Positions 31,715 through 35,522 of a DNA stretch of 35,522 bases are shown here, piece after piece (position 1 is the stretch's first letter; each line of letters begins with the position of its first letter). A program made the position numbers and the translations under genes. The notes beneath the pieces are model-generated. The model was given only the letters and a program-made list of their open reading frames with translations. It searched no databases and was not told the DNA's origin. Origin of the DNA: Clostridia bacterium (GTDB taxonomy: Bacteria > Bacillota > Clostridia > Christensenellales > Borkfalkiaceae); contig CAAFZH010000084.1 of the NCBI GenBank assembly GCA_900767495.1, positions 1 through 35,522 of the forward strand, given 5' to 3'.

Positions 31715-32467
31715 TTAAATTAAAGACTTGTTTTTACCTTCGGTAAGTTCGTAAAGCGTAACCGCGAGCGAAATTGCCGCGTTTAAACTTTCCGAGTTTT
31801 TACTCATAGGTATTTTTAACGTATATTTTGCGCTTTTGCGCGCCTCGTCGCTTACGCCGTTACCCTCGTTACCTACCACGAGGCAATATTTTGGGGGAGG
31901 AGTGAACGAAAACACGCTTTCGCCGCACATATCCGCCACGATAAGCGGAATATCGCCGAGCATATCTTTAGCCGTATTGAAATCGCAGGTGCGGATATTC
32001 ACGTAAAATATTCCGCTCATAGACGAGCGCACGGCTTTGGGCGAATACGGGTCGCAACAATTTACGGCGAAAATATCTTTTACGCCTGCGGCAACCGCGG
32101 TACGGATTATCGTACCCATATTGCCGGGGTCCTGCAAACCGTCCAGAAGAATGCTGACCGAGCCTGTGTCGGAAGGAAATTCCTCGTCGCGCGCGATAAC
32201 CGCCAGAACGCCCTGCGGCGTAACCTCGTCCGATAAATAGGAAAACACCCCGTCGGAAACGGTTAAAACTTCGGCGTTACCTAGCGGGAAATCGAGTTGC
32301 GCGCTTTCGGATAAAACTACCGTTTTTACCTTTTTACCCGCGACAAACGCCTCGCGGAGCATCTTTTTGCCCTCTACGATATATAGTCCGCTTTCCTTAC
32401 GCGCCTTTTTGTTTTTAAGCGAGTTTACAAAACTTACGGTTTTATTGCTTTTTGACGTTATAATCAT
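31715..32467 (-). CDS. TrmH/SpoU family RNA 2'-O-methyltransferase
   Basis: The 250-residue protein is a SPOUT-class RNA ribose methyltransferase. The N-terminal substrate-binding region (SLKNKKARKESGLYIVEGKK) matches the RlmB/TsnR-type L30e-like domain. The SPOUT motifs are LDGLQDPGNMGTIIRTA, VVGNEGNGVS and IPMSKNSESLNAAISLAV. The target RNA is unknown; it is often labelled a 23S rRNA methyltransferase. The ATG at 32467 has no ribosome binding site, while an in-frame GTG at 32503 lies inside the rplT terminator hairpin. I prefer the ATG because family members start near KNKK. Confidence 0.88.
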   Translation of the reverse strand: MIITSKSNKTVSFVNSLKNKKARKESGLYIVEGKKMLREAFVAGKKVKTVVLSESAQLDFPLGNAEVLTVSDGVFSYLSDEVTPQGVLAVIARDEEFPSDTGSVSILLDGLQDPGNMGTIIRTAVAAGVKDIFAVNCCDPYSPKAVRSSMSGIFYVNIRTCDFNTAKDMLGDIPLIVADMCGESVFSFTPPPKYCLVVGNEGNGVSDEARKSAKYTLKIPMSKNSESLNAAISLAVTLYELTEGKNKSLI

Positions 32468-32473
32468 AATAAA

Positions 32474-32511
32474 TAAAGGGGTGCGAAAATCTATACTTTT
32501 CACAGCCCCTT
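32474..32511 (-). terminator. Intrinsic terminator of infC-rpmI-rplT
   Basis: On the minus strand AAGGGG-C-TGTGAAAA pairs with TTTTCGCACCCCTT (32497-32511 with 32476-32489, one bulged base). TTTATTTATTAT follows. It lies 11 bases after the rplT stop and runs up to the next gene's start. Confidence 0.85.
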
Positions 32512-32522
32512 CGACGGTTAAA

Positions 32523-32876
32523 TTAGTTGAGTTTAGCCTTGGCGGTTTCGGTCAAAGCCGAGAAACCCGCGGCGTCGTTTACAGCCATATCCGCAAGGAC
32601 TTTTCTGTTAAGGTCGATACCCGCAACTTTAAGACCGTGCATAAACGTGCTGTAAGACATACCGTTCATACGGCAAGCCGCGTTTATTCTCGCTATCCAG
32701 AGTTTACGGAAATCTCTCTTTTTAGCCTTTCTGCCTACGTAAGCGTAAGCAAGGGATTTCATAACGGCTTGTCTTGCGACTCTGTAAAGTTTGCTCTTTG
32801 CTCCAAAGTAACCTTTGGAAAGTTTCATTATCTTTCTACGCTTTTTTACGGCGTTTACACCTCTTTTAATACGCAT
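32523..32876 (-). CDS. rplT: 50S ribosomal protein L20
   Basis: L20 is an early 50S assembly protein and, in Firmicutes, the autogenous repressor of its own operon through the infC leader. The 117-residue length is standard. The N-terminus MRIKRGVNAVKKRRKIMKLS and the block RDFRKLWIARINAACRMNGM are diagnostic. It lies 18 bases after rpmI in the order infC-rpmI-rplT. An intrinsic terminator follows directly. Confidence 0.97.
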   Translation of the reverse strand: MRIKRGVNAVKKRRKIMKLSKGYFGAKSKLYRVARQAVMKSLAYAYVGRKAKKRDFRKLWIARINAACRMNGMSYSTFMHGLKVAGIDLNRKVLADMAVNDAAGFSALTETAKAKLN

Positions 32877-32894
32877 ATCCGTTATTCTCCTTTA

Positions 32895-33098
32895 TTACAC
32901 TTTATAAGGTATAAGACTCTTTTTAACAGTCTTAGCCTGAGTATCGGAAACGTAAGTTCCCGTTCTTAATCTTCTCTTTCTCTTGGTGGACTTTTTACTC
33001 AAAATATGGCTTTTGTTCTGGCTATATCTTTTAACTTTGCCCGTACCGGTTACTTTGAAACGTTTCTTTGCACCGCTGTGCGATTTCATTTTTGGCAT
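32895..33098 (-). CDS. rpmI: 50S ribosomal protein L35
   Basis: The 67-residue, highly basic protein begins MPKMKSHSGAKKRFKVTGTG, the standard L35 start. It continues with the KRYSQNKSHILSKKSTKRKR block. It sits between infC and rplT, 26 bases after infC, and length is normal. A GGAG-containing site precedes the ATG. Confidence 0.97.
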   Translation of the reverse strand: MPKMKSHSGAKKRFKVTGTGKVKRYSQNKSHILSKKSTKRKRRLRTGTYVSDTQAKTVKKSLIPYKV

Positions 33099-33124
33099 AA
33101 TAATTACTCCTTTTTTATTGTAAT

Positions 33125-33643
33125 TCAGTTTGATTTGGCGGGGGCTAAAATCATAAGAATGTTCCTCCCCTCGAACGACGGGCGTTTTTCCATAACGGCG
33201 TCGTTACCGACTAACGAATAAAATTTATTCATTACGTCCACGCCTAAGTTGGAGTGAGCGTTTTGTCTGCCTCTCATTCTGATAGAAACCTTAATCTTGT
33301 TGCCGCCTGCTAAAAATTTTTGCGCCTGGCGGGCTTTTACGTTGAGGTCGCCTATATCAATGGTCATAGAAAGCCAAATTTCTTTAAGTTCCACGACTTT
33401 TTGATTCTTTTTGGCCTCCTTTTGTTTTTTGAGCATCTCAAACCGATACTTGCCGTAATCCATAATCTTACATACGGGCGGAGTCGCTTGTGCGGCTATT
33501 TTAACAAGGTCAAGGTCTTGTTCTTCGGCAAGCCTCAACGCCTCGCGCGAAGATACTATACCGAGTTGACTGCCGTCCGCGCCGATAAGACGGACTTCGC
33601 GATCCCTTATGTCCTGATTTATTTGCGTCTGCTCTTTAATAAT
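33125..33643 (-). CDS. infC: Translation initiation factor IF-3, AUU start
   Basis: IF-3 binds the 30S subunit, blocks early joining and checks the start codon. The 172-residue reading begins at ATT (33643): (M)IKEQTQINQDIRDREVRLI, followed by SREALRLAEEQDLDLVKIA and PPVCKIMDYGKYRFE, the diagnostic IF-3 N-domain. The C-domain has SMTIDIGDLNVKARQAQKFL. No ATG, GTG or TTG lies at the right place, and AGGTAGG is six bases before the ATT (a second ATT follows at 33640). Use of AUU for infC is known from E. coli and is self-limiting, since IF-3 discriminates against it. A downstream TTG at 33538 would remove conserved sequence. Confidence 0.93.
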   Translation of the reverse strand: MIKEQTQINQDIRDREVRLIGADGSQLGIVSSREALRLAEEQDLDLVKIAAQATPPVCKIMDYGKYRFEMLKKQKEAKKNQKVVELKEIWLSMTIDIGDLNVKARQAQKFLAGGNKIKVSIRMRGRQNAHSNLGVDVMNKFYSLVGNDAVMEKRPSFEGRNILMILAPAKSN

Positions 33644-33658
33644 CGTTTACCTACCTGT

Positions 33659-33773
33659 AAAAAAATAAAGGACGCCGTAAAAGCACCCTTTGATAATATC
33701 CTACTATTATAATAAGAAAATTATGCGCCGTTTTGAAAATTTCTTACGGTGAGAAGGGTAACTTCTACTTTGC
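33659..33773 (-). promoter_or_regulatory. L20-type leader with transcription attenuator
   Basis: A leader of about 130 bases precedes infC. It starts with AGAAGTTACCCTTCTCACCG, continues with CCGT/ACGG pairing and ends in an attenuator stem: AAAGGGTGC (33691-33683) with GCGTCCTTT (33675-33667). A run of seven T residues (33665-33659) follows just before the infC ribosome binding site. Position and layout match the Firmicutes L20 leader, in which L20 binding favours termination. Confidence 0.78.
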
Positions 33774-33779
33774 TATAAT

Positions 33780-33808
33780 ATATTACCATATTTAATCAAA
33801 GCAGTCAA
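33780..33808 (-). promoter_or_regulatory. Promoter of infC-rpmI-rplT
   Basis: On the minus strand TTGACT (33808-33803), a 17-base spacer and TAATAT (33785-33780) place transcription start near 33773. A second overlapping option is TTGATT with TATAGC. Confidence 0.75.
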
Positions 33809-33897
33809 GCGTTTTAACGGCGATAAGAAAAATTTTTATAAAAATTTATCGCGTATTCTGCGGTTGAAATAAAAAACGCAAAGTGAAAAATAAGTGC

Positions 33898-34103
33898 GTC
33901 ATATTGAGCGTTAGCGAAATATCCCACGATCAAAGTAAAAAGTATATGCCGCCTACTTACTCGGTGGGATTCTTCACTGCGTTCAGAATGACGTAAAATA
34001 AGTACGTCATATTGAGCGTTAGCGAAATATCCCACGACCCAAGTGAATACTATATGCACTGTCAGTTCTTCTGCGGGATTCTTCACTTCTGTTATTCGGC
34101 ACT
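33898..34103. repeat. Two tandem REP-like repeats
   Basis: Copy A is 33898-33992 and copy B is about 34006-34103. They share an identical first 32 bases (beginning GTCATATTGAGCGTTAGCGA) and a later GGGATTCTTCACT block; the middle and the tail of copy B have diverged. The ends of copy A are imperfect inverted versions of each other (GTCATATTGA / TTCAGAATGAC). This is a different family from the one at 1-127. The gap from 33809 to 34235 otherwise holds only AT-rich sequence and the terminator at 34181. Confidence 0.8.
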
Positions 34104-34180
34104 TAACGCTGACGCTCGCGAAGACACGAAAACTCATGCGACTACTATTTTAGTTCTTTTAAACACCGTTTTTATAAGAG

Positions 34181-34219
34181 AAAACTGCGGCGTTATCCTG
34201 AACGATAAGCCGCAGTTTT
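34181..34219 (-). terminator. Intrinsic terminator after the PrsA-like gene
   Basis: AAAACTGCGGC (34181-34191) pairs with GCCGCAGTTTT (34209-34219). TTATC/GATAA extends the stem after one bulged base, giving 16 pairs. It lies 17 bases after the stop of the PrsA-like gene. Confidence 0.85.
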
Positions 34220-34235
34220 TTAATTCCGTTTTTAA

Positions 34236-35505
34236 TCAGCCTTTCATAAGGTCGGCGTAAGCCTTTTCGTATCTCTTAACGATGTTACCGTCGTTTGAGT
34301 ATTTAGTGGTAAGCGAAGTGGCGAGTTTGGAAATATAAGTGGTTTTTACCATATCGTCGCTTGCCTTTTTATAACGAGCGGCAAAACTTTCCGCGTTGGC
34401 AAGGTCGGCAACGAACGACGCCTCGTCGGCGTATTGACCGTAATCGCTTGCTTTTTCGGTACAAACGACTATGTGCAAACCGTATTCCTTAGACGCAAAC
34501 ATCTTATACGCGCCCTTACCTTGACTTGCAACTTCCTTAGCGGCCGCCGCAAACGCCTGAACGTAACTGCTTTCGGACGTGTAAGGCGAATAGAGATAAC
34601 CGAGGTATTTGCCGAGATTACCCGTATCGGTGGAATAAGCGTACTTAAGATCTTCCACGTCGCCCTTTACGGCGTCGTAATTCGTAATAGTTCCGCTATG
34701 CCCTATCCTAAAAGTTCCTTCGGTAAGACCGAAAGCCTTATCCGCAAGTTTACAAAATCCGGTATAATTCAAAGTGTCGGCAACGACGGAATTATAAGTG
34801 AATTTAATCTCCTTATCGCCGTTATCGTCTTCCTCTTCGACGTGGAAACCGGGCGCGCCGACGGTACCGCCGAATTTTTTAAACTTGGTGCCGTACACGT
34901 ATTTGGAATCGAAAGTAAACGAATTATCTTCGCTCGAATACAAGCCGTAGCCCGATTTAACCCAACTTTCGCGTTGATCTTTGGCGATAACCTTTTCCGC
35001 CTCGGCGTTGACCGCCGCAAGAATATCCGCGTTGGTGGTATTGTCTTTACCCGTTATCTCTTTCTCGATGCGCGCTTTTTGCTCGTCGGAATAGCCGATA
35101 AGTATATGCGAAACGTAAGCGTAGCCGAGGTCTTTGCTGTAAAGCACGAAAGTGTCCTTTGAAACTTCGCCGAGTTTGGTTTCGAGAGTGGAAAGGTCGC
35201 CGTCGAGTCTTTCGTTCTGGTTGTTTTTAAGGTTTACGTAAGACGCGTAAAGTTCGCTGTCCTTTAAGGCAACCTGTTCTTCCATTTTATCCTGGTATTT
35301 CTGAACGAGCGCGCTCTTTATGGTGTCCGTTACGGTATTCTTAAAGTAAGGAACGGTTAAAACGCTCATTTCTTTGGCAAGAACGGGATTCTCGCCGCCG
35401 TCGACCAGGCCCAACTTTTTAAGACGATTGATACCCTTATTGAAAGCGTCCGCCTCGTTTACGCCGCTCTTGATGGTCTGAACGGTATCGAGAGTTTCCT
35501 CGTCG
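34236..35505 (-). CDS. PrsA/SurA-like foldase with parvulin domain, N-terminus missing
   Basis: The partial protein (about 422 genuine residues) resembles PrsA-type extracellular peptidyl-prolyl isomerases. Charged helices (about residues 10-135) match the SurA-like chaperone part. YAYVSHILIGYSDEQ is a parvulin first strand and EYGLHIVVCTE a parvulin last strand. The span between them is about 210 residues, against roughly 95 in a normal parvulin, so an insertion of about 115 residues is present. The signal peptide and lipobox lie beyond the contig end. Bases 35506-35522 are adapter, so the apparent first residues MCSSDL are not biological. Confidence 0.78.
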
Positions 35506-35522
35506 AGATCGGAAGAGCACAC
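35506..35522. other. Illumina adapter remnant at the contig end
   Basis: The last 17 bases, AGATCGGAAGAGCACAC, are identical to the start of the Illumina TruSeq read-1 adapter. They are not genomic sequence. Read on the minus strand they encode the well-known artefact residues CSSDL. Confidence 0.97.

Noticed and set aside
33536..33538. TTG as infC start
   Set aside because: It would delete the conserved RDREVRLIGADG block; the ATT at 33643 has a good ribosome binding site.
33814..34137. Minus-strand reading frame of 107 codons containing RHSERSEES
   Set aside because: It lies fully within the tandem REP-like repeats and gives the same duplicated artefact phrase twice; no ribosome binding site.
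34434..35162. Plus-strand frame of 242 codons opposite the PrsA-like gene
   Set aside because: The minus strand shows clear parvulin signatures; the opposite frame resembles nothing and has no start signal.
1..35522. CRISPR arrays, prophage, insertion sequences, toxin-antitoxin or defence genes
   Set aside because: No regularly spaced direct repeats, transposase, integrase or defence-family motifs were found on either strand.

Overview
This window looks like one contig from an uncultured Gram-positive bacterium, most likely a Clostridia-type Bacillota. The evidence is gene order: plsX-rnc-smc-ftsY, ylxM-ffh-rpsP-khpA-rimM-trmD-rbgA-rnhB-yraN, and infC-rpmI-rplT behind an attenuated leader, as in Firmicutes. 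DegV, DUF4364, TSCPD, CmpB-like and HPr-like genes, AGGAGG-type ribosome binding sites and TTGACA/TATAAT promoters fit the same picture. Both ends show assembly limits. The left end starts inside a dispersed repeat. The right end carries 17 bases of Illumina adapter, which falsifies the first residues of the last protein.

Layout. Positions 187-12959 (minus strand) form an almost unbroken block for ribosome maturation, protein targeting, chromosome organisation and lipid synthesis. In transcription order it reads plsX, rnc, smc, ftsY | ylxM, ffh, rpsP, khpA | rimM, trmD, rbgA, rnhB, yraN, rlmL-like. asnS, a YghO-like acetyltransferase, a newly found 39-residue lysine-rich protein, dtd and a Na/phosphate cotransporter follow at 13057-18064. 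A three-gene minus-strand unit (GH5-like glycosidase, unknown protein, ADP-ribose pyrophosphatase) occupies 18241-20613 and has a structured leader. Plus-strand genes at 20880-23686 encode an HPr-like protein lacking the catalytic His, DUF4364, TSCPD, TcdA and a WYL regulator. An MFS transporter (minus) and DegV (plus) are divergent. RNase P RNA (type A, minus), two tandem CmpB-like membrane proteins, a MATE exporter and a lipoprotein trypsin-like protease fill 26107-30586. The end holds yebC, a TrmH-family methyltransferase, rplT-rpmI-infC with an L20-type leader, a repeat-rich gap and a truncated PrsA-like foldase.

How it works together: most of the window serves translation (RNase P, RNase III, TrmD, RimM, RbgA, S16, L20, L35, IF3, AsnRS, Dtd, TcdA) and co-translational export (Ffh, FtsY, YlxM, with the PrsA-like protein and HtrA-like protease outside the membrane).

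I found no phage, CRISPR, toxin-antitoxin or defence island. The less ordinary signals are regulatory. Several genes have a -10 box only 6-9 bases before the start codon and no Shine-Dalgarno, which predicts leaderless mRNAs. In two of these the promoter is nested inside the preceding terminator. There is an AUU start for infC, a switch-like leader before the glycosidase, and a Crh-like HPr paralogue.
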